Positions 15,329-24,378 of a stretch of DNA of 64,000 nucleotides are shown piece by piece. The notes beneath the pieces were generated by a model, which had not been told where the DNA came from, did no database searches, and saw only the letters and a list, made by a program, of their open reading frames with translations. Position numbers and translations under genes: made by a program. Source of the DNA: Phocaeicola faecicola (GTDB lineage: Bacteria > Bacteroidota > Bacteroidia > Bacteroidales > Bacteroidaceae); NCBI RefSeq assembly GCF_013618865.1, contig NZ_JABSOE010000005.1, forward strand, positions 1 to 64,000. Direction: 5' to 3'. The number at the start of each line of letters is the position of its first letter. Within the stretch, counting starts at the first letter, position 1.

Positions 15329-16993
15329 TTATTTTTTCAGACTGTGGTAATACTCTTTCAGCAATTCGATGTCCAGCTGCTTGTCCGTAAAGACTTCCAG
15401 CAGCATCGGGCGCTGGGTGACAGACGGCTCTGTAAAACGCTTCACCGCTTCATCCAGTTCTGCATCGTTGTGTGCCGACAGGTATTCAAAGCCCCGGTCT
15501 TCGGCCCAGGCATGGGCGGAGGACTTGTGAGTGGCCGTTACAAAGCGGCGGGCATTTTCGTGCAGTACCAGTCCCGGCAGGGCATGGAAAATCTCACCTC
15601 CCTCGTTGTTGAGCAGCAGAATGCGGACATTGGCCCCGTAGTTGGAGTTCCATAACGCATTCATGTCATAGAAGAAGCTCAGGTCGCCGATGATGATGAA
15701 GTTCAGTTTGTCGGAAGCCGTAGCATAACCGATGGCCGTTGACAGCGAGCCTTCGATTCCGTTGGTACCGCGATTCGACAGAATTTCTACTTCTGAAGGA
15801 ACGTCGAACAACTGTGCGTAACGGACCGTTGAACTGTTGGCGAGGTGGAGGGAGCAGGGTACCGGAAGCTGACGGATGACTTTTCCGATGGCACTCATCT
15901 CCGAATAGGCGAAATCGGCCTGTGGAATGGCCTTCGAGCGGGCCTCCCAGCCCCTCGGATAATCGGGAGTCCGGTTGTCCATCATCGGAGCGATTTTCTC
16001 CAGGAATTCAAACGGATCCATTTCGATGAGGGTTGTCAGCGAGCCGTACAGGTCCATGACCTCTCCGTCGGGAGAGATGTGCCAGTGTTCTACCGGCGGG
16101 TGCTTGCGCAGGAACCGTTTCAGCCGTTTCGAAATCACGTGTCCGCCATAGGTAATCAGCAGTTCCGGACGCATTTTCTCCTGCTCTTCCTGATTCATGG
16201 AACAGAGCAGCGGTTCGATGTTGCGGATAGGCATTCCCGGTACGGTCTGGTTGCTGATGTTCTCAGAGAACCACGCAAAATGTTTGTAAAGCATCTTGGT
16301 ATACCGCTTGTCGAACAGATAGATCAGGTTCATCTGACCGACCACGACCATGCGCCGCTGGTAGCGGTTCAGCCGGTCGATGAGGGGCTGGTAATCCTTG
16401 TCGTATACATTGAGTCCCTGGTACCGTGTGATGACTCTTGCGTTCGGAAGTTCGTTGACCGGAAGCAGGAAGAAAGGTTCACTGATAGGTACATTGATGT
16501 GAACGGGACCTTTTCCATGGTGGCTCAATTCCAGTAAGGCCTCATTGATGAGGCGGTTGCAGTACCATTCGTCTTCTTCGGATACCACTTCGGGCAGGGA
16601 AACCGATTTCTTGACCAAGGTTCCGAAAACCCCCGGTTGGGGAAGGGTCTGTCCGTCCATCTGTCCGATCCATGCAGCCGGACGATCGGCGGAAATGACA
16701 ACCAGCGGAACCTGCTGGTAATACGCCTCTGCTACCGCCGGATGGAGGTTGAGCAAGGCAGTTCCCGAAGTACAGCATACGGCAGCCGGACCACCTCCGT
16801 GCAGGGCAAGTCCCAGTGCAAAGAAACCGGCACTGCGCTCGTCGGTAACGGGATAGCACGTAAAGTCCGGTATGTTGGCCAGGGTCTGTACCAGAGGTAT
16901 GTTCCGGCTTCCCGGGCACAATACGATTCGCTTGATGCCGTGAGCACGCAGCAGTGCCACAAGCTGTAGAATATTCTTTTTATCGGTATACAT
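15329..16993 (-). CDS. menD: SEPHCHC synthase (MenD)
   Basis: A 554-residue thiamine-diphosphate enzyme that joins isochorismate and 2-oxoglutarate, the committed menaquinone step. It has the N-terminal PYR domain ([33 protein letters not shown]), [20 protein letters not shown] of the TPP-binding interface, and the C-terminal PP domain with [20 protein letters not shown] and [16 protein letters not shown]. Length is normal. The gene begins 3 bp after menF. Confidence 0.95.
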   Translation of the reverse strand: MYTDKKNILQLVALLRAHGIKRIVLCPGSRNIPLVQTLANIPDFTCYPVTDERSAGFFALGLALHGGGPAAVCCTSGTALLNLHPAVAEAYYQQVPLVVISADRPAAWIGQMDGQTLPQPGVFGTLVKKSVSLPEVVSEEDEWYCNRLINEALLELSHHGKGPVHINVPISEPFFLLPVNELPNARVITRYQGLNVYDKDYQPLIDRLNRYQRRMVVVGQMNLIYLFDKRYTKMLYKHFAWFSENISNQTVPGMPIRNIEPLLCSMNQEEQEKMRPELLITYGGHVISKRLKRFLRKHPPVEHWHISPDGEVMDLYGSLTTLIEMDPFEFLEKIAPMMDNRTPDYPRGWEARSKAIPQADFAYSEMSAIGKVIRQLPVPCSLHLANSSTVRYAQLFDVPSEVEILSNRGTNGIEGSLSTAIGYATASDKLNFIIIGDLSFFYDMNALWNSNYGANVRILLLNNEGGEIFHALPGLVLHENARRFVTATHKSSAHAWAEDRGFEYLSAHNDAELDEAVKRFTEPSVTQRPMLLEVFTDKQLDIELLKEYYHSLKK

Positions 16994-16996
16994 AGG

Positions 16997-18118
16997 CTAT
17001 AGAATATTATGCATGGTATTCATTTTATGTCTTGTTTCCTCCCATTCCGTGTCCGGAGTAGACTGCGGCAGAATACCGCCTCCGGCATAAAGAACGGCCT
17101 TTCCGCCGGTCAGGTGCATGCACCGCAGGTTGACATACAGGGTCGTATCTCCCTGTGGGTCGATCCATCCGATGATGCCCGAATAATAGCTGCGGTCGTA
17201 TCCTTCGTTTTCGGCAATGAAGGTACAGGCTTCCTCCTTGGGGAGGCCGCAGACGGCAGGGGTAGGATGCAGTTCCTGCAGGATGTTTCCCAGGTGGTCG
17301 GTACTCTTCAACTGGAAACGGAAGTCGGTCTTTAGGTGAACCAGCTGACCGGCACGTGCCGTGTAGGGGCCCTTTTCCGTCAGTTTGGTTCCAAACCGCT
17401 TGACAGTCCGTCGGATGTACTCACTTACGAAAGCCTGTTCCTCCTGGTTCTTTGTGCTCCATTCGGTAGGCATGGTATCTCCCTCCATGGGCATGGTGCC
17501 CGCCAGGGCAACCGTATTCCATTCTTCCTGATGTCCGCTGAGGATGATTTCAGGGGTACTTCCCAGCCAGGTTCCGGTCTGCGGAGTGTGGCAGAGCGAT
17601 ATCGTCATGCGCGGATAACTGTTGCAGGCACGTACGAAGGCTTCCAGCGGTGAAAAACCGGCAGGAAGAGATTCTTCTGCCTTCCGTGAAAGCACCAGTT
17701 TCTGAAAACGCTGTTCACGCAGCGGAACGATGAAGCGTTCGAAGGCCTCCATATAGGCCTGTTGCAGTCCCTTTTCGGAAAGGTCCTGTGCCGATGCTTC
17801 CTGTGCCTCTTCAAGATTCTCCCATGAGCAGGCAGATTCAAACTCCAGCAGCGTACTGCCGATGTCACTCCAGTCGCGGACCACCCGGTCGGGGCGGATC
17901 AGTACGATGGGATGACGGTCGGGCTTGCTGAATGGGGCAAGCAGGAAACCGCTTTTTCCGTTCAGTTGTTCCAGTGAATCCATTGTTTCTGCCGGTGCGT
18001 CCTGCTGAAGGACCAGAATGGGCTCGTCGGTCCAGGGCAACCGGTAGAGGGCAAAGCAGGTATTGCTGCGTGTCATCCGGTCGATGATGCGGATAATGGG
18101 TATGTCAGGTAGATTCAT
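16997..18118 (-). CDS. menF: Isochorismate synthase
   Basis: A 373-residue chorismate-utilising enzyme that makes isochorismate for menaquinone. The open frame extends further upstream, but that part overlaps the thioesterase in another frame. The ATG at 18118 (MNLPDIPIIRIID) overlaps the thioesterase stop by 4 bp (ATGA), which supports this start. Family motifs: WLGSTPEIILSG, TVALAGTMP, EEQAFVSEYI, HPTPAVCGLPKEEA, and a C-terminal NLRCMHLTGGKAVLYAGGGI. There is no linked siderophore gene, so a menaquinone role fits. Confidence 0.92.
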   Translation of the reverse strand: MNLPDIPIIRIIDRMTRSNTCFALYRLPWTDEPILVLQQDAPAETMDSLEQLNGKSGFLLAPFSKPDRHPIVLIRPDRVVRDWSDIGSTLLEFESACSWENLEEAQEASAQDLSEKGLQQAYMEAFERFIVPLREQRFQKLVLSRKAEESLPAGFSPLEAFVRACNSYPRMTISLCHTPQTGTWLGSTPEIILSGHQEEWNTVALAGTMPMEGDTMPTEWSTKNQEEQAFVSEYIRRTVKRFGTKLTEKGPYTARAGQLVHLKTDFRFQLKSTDHLGNILQELHPTPAVCGLPKEEACTFIAENEGYDRSYYSGIIGWIDPQGDTTLYVNLRCMHLTGGKAVLYAGGGILPQSTPDTEWEETRHKMNTMHNIL

Positions 18119-18540
18119 GAGCGTTTGTTTATTATCAGATTGACAATGCGTGCCGTTGACACGAGACTTCCGTCGGGGGTGGTTACGTCGATGTTCCATA
18201 CGTGCGAGGTTCTTCCGCGGTGTACAAGGCGTCCGACTGCCTCGACGTAAGTTCCGGCGGGAACCATTTTGATGTGATTGGCGCTGACCTGAATGCCGCA
18301 GGGGTTCTGGTCGGGACCGCAGATGGCGAGTGAACCGTATCCGGCAACCGTCTCGGCCAATGCCAGTGTGGCTCCTCCATTGAGGATGTCGGTCGGTGAG
18401 CAGGGACGCGAGGTGCGTTTGTCTACCGGCATGGTTGCTTTTACATAACCGTCTTCTACACAAATCAGTTCAATCCCTAAGTGCCTGGCAAGCGATTCGG
18501 GAAGTTCGTATCGGTTGTTTTCACTTGTTTGCATAAGCAT
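18115..18540 (-). CDS. menI: Hotdog-fold thioesterase, probable DHNA-CoA thioesterase
   Basis: A 141-residue acyl-CoA thioesterase. The start is the ATG at 18540 (or 18534); the frame is open further upstream but that is intergenic. Hotdog motifs: CSPTDILNGGATLALAETVA (with Asn-Gly-Gly-Ala loop and catalytic acidic residue), a GIQVSANHIKM strand and GRTSHVWNIDV. It is the first gene of the men operon and overlaps menF by 4 bp, so the natural substrate is very probably 1,4-dihydroxy-2-naphthoyl-CoA. menH and menA are not in this cluster. The symbol rests on context; the fold is sure. Confidence 0.8.
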   Translation of the reverse strand: MLMQTSENNRYELPESLARHLGIELICVEDGYVKATMPVDKRTSRPCSPTDILNGGATLALAETVAGYGSLAICGPDQNPCGIQVSANHIKMVPAGTYVEAVGRLVHRGRTSHVWNIDVTTPDGSLVSTARIVNLIINKRS

Positions 18541-18692
18541 TGATTCTTCGAATATATTCCGCAAATTTACACAATTCGTGCGTAAGAACATAGTAACGGC
18601 TTTGTTTTTCTTTGATTGTGGCAGTCGTTTGTACTTTTCGGAAGGGCGTATTTGTCTGCCGGAAAAAGGATGGAGCTGCATGGCAAACAAAA

Positions 18693-18739
18693 CACCGGCC
18701 CCATTTTCTCTTAAAGGTAAAGTGAAAATGGAACCGGTG
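18693..18739 (-). terminator. Terminator of the ROK gene
   Basis: 18693-18708 pairs with 18724-18739 (CACCGG, CCATTTTC against GAAAATGG, CCGGTG, with an internal CC/AA mismatch). On the minus strand it is followed by TTTTGTTT. It lies 35 bp past the ROK stop and insulates the men operon, whose promoter must lie in 18541-18690. Confidence 0.7.
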
Positions 18740-18773
18740 TGAAAGTGATTCGCCAGACTTCTCAACGAGGCAG

Positions 18774-19976
18774 TCAGGCATCAAAAAGTTTGCTGCGCGA
18801 CAGCAGACAGGCACCGATGACTCCTGCCTGGTCTTTCAGCTTCGACAATACAATTTCCGAGTCGCGGCTCATCAGACTGAGCGTGTACTTCCGTACGGCC
18901 GAGATGACGGGCTGCAGCAGAAAGTCGCCTGCGCGTGACATTTCTCCACCAATGATGACCTTGTCCGGATTGAAGATATTGATCAGCTTTCCGATATTGA
19001 GTCCCAGCTGCTCTCCGATATCCTCCACCAGTTCGATGGCCAGCAGGTCTTCCCGGTTGATGGCATTGAAGATGTCATCCAGGGTGATCTCATCGATGGT
19101 CTTCTCGGCCAGGATGATGGATGTTTCTCCCGCCTTCAGATGGTCGATGAACGAATGATACAGGGCGGAGCAGGAAATTTCCGTTTCCAGACAGCCCTTT
19201 TTCCCGCAATGACAGATCTTCTGGTTGTCGTAGCCGTGGTTGTGTCCGAATTCCCCGGAGAATCCGGATTTTCCCTTATACATTTTTCCTTCTATCAGCA
19301 TGCTCATGCCCAGTCCCCATCCTACGTTGATGAACAGCACGTTCTGTGCCCCTTTCACCGCTCCTTTGATGTATTCGCCATACAGCATGGTGCGGCTGTC
19401 GTTTTCAATAGACACATCGATGTTCATCCGTTCCGTCAGAATGTCGGCGATGGGCCTTTCTCCGAAGTTGAAGAAACTGTGGCAATAGCCCAGTTCCGGA
19501 TTCACCCGTCCTCCGATGCTGATATTGATGTTCATGATTTTTTCTTTCTGAATGGTAAGATGCTCTATGAACAGTTCAATCTGTTTACACAGTTCTTCCA
19601 CACAGTCCATGGTATTTTCTTTCTGGAAAGGAATACCCATCTGCAGTTTCAGCAGGTCTCCCTTGAAATTGATAATGCCTATGTTCAGACTGTCCCACTT
19701 TAAGTCAACTCCGATGAAATATCCTGAGTCGGCATTCAAGCCATACAAGATAGGGTGTCTTCCGCCACTTGTCTCTAATTTCCCGTACTCATCAATGTAC
19801 CCCTCTTCATGCATTTCATCAATCACCTTGGTCACTGTCGGAATGCTGAGATTCATGCTTTTCGACAAATCGGTGATGGTGGCATTCTCATTATAGATAA
19901 GGTAAGTGATGACATGCTTTTTCATTGTCGCACTCTTCGATCCTTTTTGGATCTCTTTCAATAACCGTTCTTTCAT
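18774..19976 (-). CDS. ROK family transcriptional regulator
   Basis: A 400-residue NagC/Mlc-type repressor. The N-terminal winged helix (about 15-75: HVITYLIYNENATITDLSKS, PTVTKVIDEMHEEGYI) precedes an actin-like ROK domain with YFIGVDLKWDSLNIGIINF, an intact zinc site CHCGKKGCLE, and GHNHG. It is divergent from nagB, with 155 bp between the starts, so it probably represses the amino-sugar genes and answers to GlcNAc-6-P or a related sugar. A palindrome (TTATAG, 10 bp, CTATAA at 20039-20060) overlaps the nagB -33 region and is a candidate operator. Confidence 0.9.
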   Translation of the reverse strand: MKERLLKEIQKGSKSATMKKHVITYLIYNENATITDLSKSMNLSIPTVTKVIDEMHEEGYIDEYGKLETSGGRHPILYGLNADSGYFIGVDLKWDSLNIGIINFKGDLLKLQMGIPFQKENTMDCVEELCKQIELFIEHLTIQKEKIMNINISIGGRVNPELGYCHSFFNFGERPIADILTERMNIDVSIENDSRTMLYGEYIKGAVKGAQNVLFINVGWGLGMSMLIEGKMYKGKSGFSGEFGHNHGYDNQKICHCGKKGCLETEISCSALYHSFIDHLKAGETSIILAEKTIDEITLDDIFNAINREDLLAIELVEDIGEQLGLNIGKLINIFNPDKVIIGGEMSRAGDFLLQPVISAVRKYTLSLMSRDSEIVLSKLKDQAGVIGACLLSRSKLFDA

Positions 19977-20038
19977 AGCCGACCCCGTTTAACATTAATT
20001 TTAAAAAATAATCGCTGCGGATGAAAATACTTTTCTAC

Positions 20039-20075
20039 TTATAGTTGTTTTTATCTATAAATACTGATATATTTG
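20039..20075 (+). promoter_or_regulatory. nagB promoter with overlapping palindrome
   Basis: A -33 element TTG (20045-20047) and a -7 box TATATTTG (20068-20075) are separated by 20 bp. The inverted repeat TTATAG (20039-20044) / CTATAA (20055-20060) surrounds the -33 element, where a repressor would block transcription. Confidence 0.65.
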
Positions 20076-20131
20076 CATATCGCTTTATAAAAATAATTTG
20101 ATTGCAAATATATTAATAAATTTTGAGATAT

Positions 20132-20923
20132 ATGAGGTTAATTATTGAATCCGATTATCAGGCCCTTTCAAATTGGGCAGCTAACTATGTAGCACAAAAG
20201 ATCAACAAGGCAAATCCTACTGCTGAAAAACCGTTTGTATTGGGTCTTCCTACCGGTTCTTCTCCGCTGGGTATGTATAAGGCTTTGATTGAGTTGAACA
20301 AAAAAGGTGTAGTGTCTTTTAAGCACGTGGTAACATTCAACATGGACGAATACGTAGGTCTGCCGGAATCTCATCCGGAAAGCTATCATTCTTTCATGTT
20401 CAATAATTTCTTCAATCATATCGATATCAACAAGGAAAACATTCACATCCTGAACGGTAACGCTGAAGACCTGGAAGCTGAATGCGCAAACTACGAAGCT
20501 CAGATCAAGTCATTCGGCGGCATCGATCTGTTCCTTGGTGGAATCGGTCCTGACGGTCACATTGCTTTCAACGAACCGGGATCTTCACTGACATCTCGTA
20601 CTCGTGTAAAGACTTTGACCACAGATACTATCATTGCTAACTCTCGTTTCTTTGAAAACGATATCAATAAAGTGCCTAAGACTGCGCTGACAGTGGGAGT
20701 AGGTACTGTACTGGATGCAAAGGAAGTGCTGATTATGTGTAACGGACATAACAAGGCCCGTGCCTTGCAGCATGCAGTGGAAGGCGGCATCACTCAGATG
20801 TGGACCATCAGTGCTTTGCAGTTGCACCCGCACGGAATCATCGTTTGTGATGAAGCAGCTACGGACGAACTGAAGGTCGGTACTTACAAGTACTTTAAAG
20901 ATATCGAACGTAATAATTTGTAA
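20132..20923 (+). CDS. nagB: Glucosamine-6-phosphate deaminase
   Basis: A 263-residue enzyme converting glucosamine-6-phosphate to fructose-6-phosphate and ammonia. The start is the ATG at 20132 ([20 protein letters not shown]); an upstream in-frame TTG is not used. The catalytic residues match E. coli NagB in place and number: D72 in [10 protein letters not shown]141 and H143 in [15 protein letters not shown]148. It also has [13 protein letters not shown] phosphate binding. Full length for the family. Divergent from a ROK regulator and followed by a NagB-like fusion gene. Confidence 0.96.
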   Translation: MRLIIESDYQALSNWAANYVAQKINKANPTAEKPFVLGLPTGSSPLGMYKALIELNKKGVVSFKHVVTFNMDEYVGLPESHPESYHSFMFNNFFNHIDINKENIHILNGNAEDLEAECANYEAQIKSFGGIDLFLGGIGPDGHIAFNEPGSSLTSRTRVKTLTTDTIIANSRFFENDINKVPKTALTVGVGTVLDAKEVLIMCNGHNKARALQHAVEGGITQMWTISALQLHPHGIIVCDEAATDELKVGTYKYFKDIERNNL

Positions 20924-20932
20924 TAATCTGAG

Positions 20933-20974
20933 AATCCGCAAGACGTCCTGACCAAGACAGGATGCTTGCGGATT
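20933..20974 (+). terminator. Hairpin between nagB and the fusion gene
   Basis: AATCCGCAAG (20933-20942) pairs with CTTGCGGATT (20965-20974), and TCCTG (20946-20950) with CAGGA (20958-20962). A T-run (TTTTT in GATTTTTGC) follows. It should at least partly stop transcription between nagB and the gene at 21001. Confidence 0.75.
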
Positions 20975-21000
20975 TTTGCTTAAAAAAAGGAGGTTGATTT

Positions 21001-22986
21001 ATGAGAACTAATTTAAGCTCTCAAATATCTTTAAACCGGGTTTCTACAAAATACTACAAGCCGGAGAATACAATTGAACGCTCCGTGCTGACTCGGTTTG
21101 AGAAGATTCCTACCAACATCTGCGAAACCGTAGAAGAAGGCGTAGGAAGTGTTGCGGATGAAATTGTAAGAAAAATTCAGGAACGTCAGAGAGACGGCAA
21201 GTTCTGTACCCTGGCTATGGGAACAGGTGCGTCTCTGAGACCGTTGTTTGCCGAACTGGTACGTCGCCATAAGGAAGAAGGAGTAAGCTACCGCAATGTA
21301 GTCTTGTTCAATCTGTATGAATATTATCCATTGGCAGAACCGAAGAACAGCAGTTTCAATCAGTTGAATGAACTGTTTGTCTCTCACATTGATATTGACC
21401 CGCAGAATGTGTTTACCATGAACGGAACCATTCCGCAGGACGCTGTGGTAGAGCACTGCCATCTGTACGAACAGCGTATCAAGACTTATGGCGGAATTGA
21501 TATTGCCGTAATGGGTATCGGCCGTGAAGGTAACATTGCCATGAACGAGCCCGGATCGACAGCTGCTTCGGTTACCCGTCTGATCTTGATCGACTCTGTA
21601 TCACGTGCGGAGGCTGCACGCAACCTGGGTGTGGATAAGTTGCCTCCTTGCTCTATCACGATGGGTGTCAATACCATCATGGAAGCCCGTAAGGTATACC
21701 TGCTGGCATGGGGTGAAGAAAAGGCCGATATCATCAAGAGTGCTGTAGAAGACAAGATTTCGGATACATTGCCGGCTTCTTACCTGCAGATGCACCAGAA
21801 TGCGACGGTATATGTCGACCTGCCTACTGCCGCTCACCTTACCCGTATCCAGCGTCCTTGGCTGGTAACCAACTGTGAATGGAACGACAAACTGATCCGC
21901 AGTGCCATTGTATGGCTCTGTATGCTGACCAAAAAGCCTATCCTGAAACTGACCAACAAGGATTATAATGAAAACGGTCTGAGTGAACTGCTGGCATTGT
22001 ATGGCTCGGCTTACAATGTGAATATCAAGATTTTCAACGACTTGCAGCATACAATTACCGGTTGGCCGGGTGGTAAGCCGAATGCCGACGATACTTATCG
22101 TCCGGAACGTGCGAAACCGTTCCCTAAACGGGTAGTGGTATTCTCTCCGCATCCGGATGACGATGTCATCTCAATGGGAGGTACGCTGCGTCGTCTGGTT
22201 CAGCAGGGACATGAGGTGCACGTGGCTTATGAAACTTCCGGAAACATTGCCGTAGGTGATGAGGAAGTAGTTCGCTTCATGCATTTCATCAACGGATTCA
22301 ACCAGTTGTTCGACGGCAACCAGAATGAGACCATCAAGGACAAGTATGCTGAAATCAAGACTTTCCTCGGACAGAAGAAAGAAGGTGATATGGACAGCCG
22401 CGATATCCTGACCATCAAGGGACTGATCCGTAGAGGTGAGGCCCGTACGGCTTGTACTTACAACCAGATTCCGCTCGACCGCTGCCACTTCCTCGATCTG
22501 CCGTTCTATGAAACCGGACGTATCGAGAAGAATCCGATCAGCGAAGCCGACGTGGAAATCGTACTCGACCTGTTGCGTAAAGTGAAACCGCATCAGATTT
22601 ATGTAGCCGGTGACCTGGCAGACCCGCATGGAACACACCGTGTATGTACCGATGCTGTCTTTGCGGCCATCGACGAGGAAAAGAATGCCGGAGCTGAATG
22701 GCTGAACGACTGCCGTATCTGGATGTACCGTGGAGCCTGGGCTGAATGGGAAATCGAGAACATCGAAATGGCAGTGCCTTTGAGTCCGGAAGAGTTGCGC
22801 GCAAAACGTAATTCAATCCTCAAGCATCAGTCGCAGATGGAAAGCGCTCCGTTCCTGGGTAACGACGAACGTCTGTTCTGGCAGCGCAGTGAAGACCGTA
22901 ACCGCGGTACTGCTGCATTGTACGACAGCCTGGGACTGGCTTGCTACGAAGCGATGGAAGCGTTTGTGGAGTACAAACCGCTCTAA
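21001..22986 (+). CDS. NagB-like pseudoenzyme fused to PIG-L deacetylase
   Basis: A 661-residue fusion. The first ~300 residues align with NagB, but the catalytic positions are changed: the Asp of FNMDEY is Tyr106 (FNLYEYYP), the Asp-x-His of [12 protein letters not shown] is Glu166 and Asn168 (GIGREGNIAMNEPG), only the Glu (E173) is kept. Deaminase activity is therefore doubtful. From about residue 378 a PIG-L/LmbE zinc deacetylase domain follows, with intact SPHPDDDVISMGGTLRRL and DPHGTHR zinc ligands. It probably removes N-acetyl groups from a GlcNAc derivative, with the NagB part as a sugar-phosphate sensor or scaffold (inference). Start ATG at 21001 has AAGGAGG upstream. Confidence 0.88.
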   Translation: MRTNLSSQISLNRVSTKYYKPENTIERSVLTRFEKIPTNICETVEEGVGSVADEIVRKIQERQRDGKFCTLAMGTGASLRPLFAELVRRHKEEGVSYRNVVLFNLYEYYPLAEPKNSSFNQLNELFVSHIDIDPQNVFTMNGTIPQDAVVEHCHLYEQRIKTYGGIDIAVMGIGREGNIAMNEPGSTAASVTRLILIDSVSRAEAARNLGVDKLPPCSITMGVNTIMEARKVYLLAWGEEKADIIKSAVEDKISDTLPASYLQMHQNATVYVDLPTAAHLTRIQRPWLVTNCEWNDKLIRSAIVWLCMLTKKPILKLTNKDYNENGLSELLALYGSAYNVNIKIFNDLQHTITGWPGGKPNADDTYRPERAKPFPKRVVVFSPHPDDDVISMGGTLRRLVQQGHEVHVAYETSGNIAVGDEEVVRFMHFINGFNQLFDGNQNETIKDKYAEIKTFLGQKKEGDMDSRDILTIKGLIRRGEARTACTYNQIPLDRCHFLDLPFYETGRIEKNPISEADVEIVLDLLRKVKPHQIYVAGDLADPHGTHRVCTDAVFAAIDEEKNAGAEWLNDCRIWMYRGAWAEWEIENIEMAVPLSPEELRAKRNSILKHQSQMESAPFLGNDERLFWQRSEDRNRGTAALYDSLGLACYEAMEAFVEYKPL

Positions 22987-23036
22987 AGCCGGTAACCTGG
23001 TCAGTCAGTATGATACATTAGATTGACAATATAGAA

Positions 23037-23073
23037 AGAGGCCGTCTCAACAGGGTATGTCGAGACGGCCTCT
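23037..23073 (+). terminator. Terminator after the fusion gene
   Basis: AGAGGCCGTCTC (23037-23048) pairs perfectly with GAGACGGCCTCT (23062-23073), followed by CTCTTTTTA. It can also serve the convergent rlmH gene. Confidence 0.85.
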
Positions 23074-23099
23074 CTCTTTTTATATGTAAAAGGATTCTT

Positions 23100-23573
23100 T
23101 TATTCGTGATGATAAGGACCGTTGTTCAGGATGGTCATGGCCCGGTACAACTGTTCCACAAAGATCAGACGGATCATCTGATGCGAGAAAGTCATTTTGG
23201 AAAGTGAAATCTTTTCCTGTGCCGCCGCATATACGGCAGGTGAGAATCCATAAGGACCACCGATGATGAAGACCAGCCGTTTGTTGACGGTATGCATCTT
23301 TCTCTCAAGCCATGTGGCGAATTCTACCGAGCGGAACTCCTTTCCGTGCTCATCCAGCAGTACCACGACATCTCCGGGCTGCAGCGATTTTAAAATCAGT
23401 TCTCCTTCCTTCTCCTTCTGCTGCTCCATGCTGAGGCTCTTGGTATTCTTTAATTCCGGTATCACTTCCATGTCGAAAGACAGGTAGTGTCTGGTACGTT
23501 CCAGATAATCGTTGATGGCTGTGATATAATGCTTTTCTACGGTTTTTCCTACTACGAGCAATGTTACTTTCAT
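23100..23573 (-). CDS. rlmH: 23S rRNA pseudouridine-1915 N3-methyltransferase
   Basis: A 157-residue SPOUT methyltransferase acting on helix 69 of 23S rRNA. The ATG at 23573 (MKVTLLVVGKTVEKHYI) is chosen over an upstream open extension because it gives the standard RlmH N-terminus and length. The SAM-binding knot is clear: LLDEHGKEFRSVEFA, VFIIGGPYGFSPAV, and the C-terminal SKMTFSHQMIRLIFVEQLYR AMTI segment with the closing PYHHE. Single gene between convergent neighbours. Confidence 0.96.
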   Translation of the reverse strand: MKVTLLVVGKTVEKHYITAINDYLERTRHYLSFDMEVIPELKNTKSLSMEQQKEKEGELILKSLQPGDVVVLLDEHGKEFRSVEFATWLERKMHTVNKRLVFIIGGPYGFSPAVYAAAQEKISLSKMTFSHQMIRLIFVEQLYRAMTILNNGPYHHE

Positions 23574-23699
23574 CTTTTTCTCTGCTTTTGTTTCTGGGTG
23601 CAAAGATACACAAAATCTTCCTTCCGGAAAAGCATGCCGGCAGGGAGGCATCACCGATGCCTGCCACTACGGATGTACGGAACCGGAAAGGCAGGAAAC

Positions 23700-24152
23700 T
23701 CAGGCGCCGCCGCTGGCCTTGTGTCCGTTTCTCTTTCGTGCGCACTGCGGACAGACTCCTTTCACGGTATAATTGATGGAATCTATCTCATAACCCTCCG
23801 GCAATGCTACGATAGGGGTCTTTACCTCTTTCAGACAGGAAGTCTGCCGGCATATTTCACAATAAAAATGAATGTGCCGCTCCTCTATCAGGCAGTGGTC
23901 GGCAAGGCTTCTGCATATTTCGTATTTGGTAGAGCCGCTTCCGTCTTCAAAGGCATGGATGACATGATGCTCCAGAAGAACAGTCAGCGAGCGGAATATC
24001 GTCGACTTGTCGAGGGTGTCGAGCATCGACTCCAGTTCGATGAGTGACACCGGATATTCCAGATTGGCCAGTTGCTGCAGGACCAGTATCCTGGCAGGAG
24101 TAGGGCGTACCCCTTTATCGGTCAGTTTCTCTTCACATTGCTTGGCAGACAT
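23700..24152 (-). CDS. Fur family metal-dependent regulator
   Basis: A 150-residue repressor from the ATG at 24152. It has the winged helix (KGVRPTPARILVLQQLANLE, STIFRSLTVLLEHHVI), metal-site residues in DHCLIEERHIHFYCEICRQT and a second structural zinc pair CPQCARK. Both Cys-x2-Cys pairs are present. Whether it senses Fe, Zn or peroxide cannot be told; the HIHFYC pattern and lone position beside nadC are compatible with a Fur/Zur role. The spacer upstream has several GCAAA-type repeats (24190-24220) that could be its own operator (inference). Confidence 0.85.
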   Translation of the reverse strand: MSAKQCEEKLTDKGVRPTPARILVLQQLANLEYPVSLIELESMLDTLDKSTIFRSLTVLLEHHVIHAFEDGSGSTKYEICRSLADHCLIEERHIHFYCEICRQTSCLKEVKTPIVALPEGYEIDSINYTVKGVCPQCARKRNGHKASGGA

Positions 24153-24338
24153 AGTCACAGGTCTTTTCTTGTTTCACAGTTACAAAGTTCGCAAATAATT
24201 TTTGCAAACTGGTTGCAAATAAACAGCATCTTTCCGTTTTTGCAAGATTTTGTCTTCCCGACTTGCCGATTTCCCTTGTTTTTGACAACTATTTTCAGGA
24301 AAGTCGGGATGCATGCATTCTGTCTCACTTTTTTTATT

Positions 24339-24346
24339 ACCTTTGC
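24339..24346 (+). promoter_or_regulatory. -7 box of nadC
   Basis: TACCTTTG matches TAnnTTTG and places the transcription start about 25 nt before the nadC ATG. Confidence 0.55.
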
Positions 24347-24378
24347 CACGTACAAATGACTAAAAAATAATTGTAGAA

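Noticed and set aside
18119-18463. Extended menF reading frame upstream of 18118
   Set aside because: It overlaps the thioesterase in another frame, and its translation is Arg/His-rich without menF similarity.
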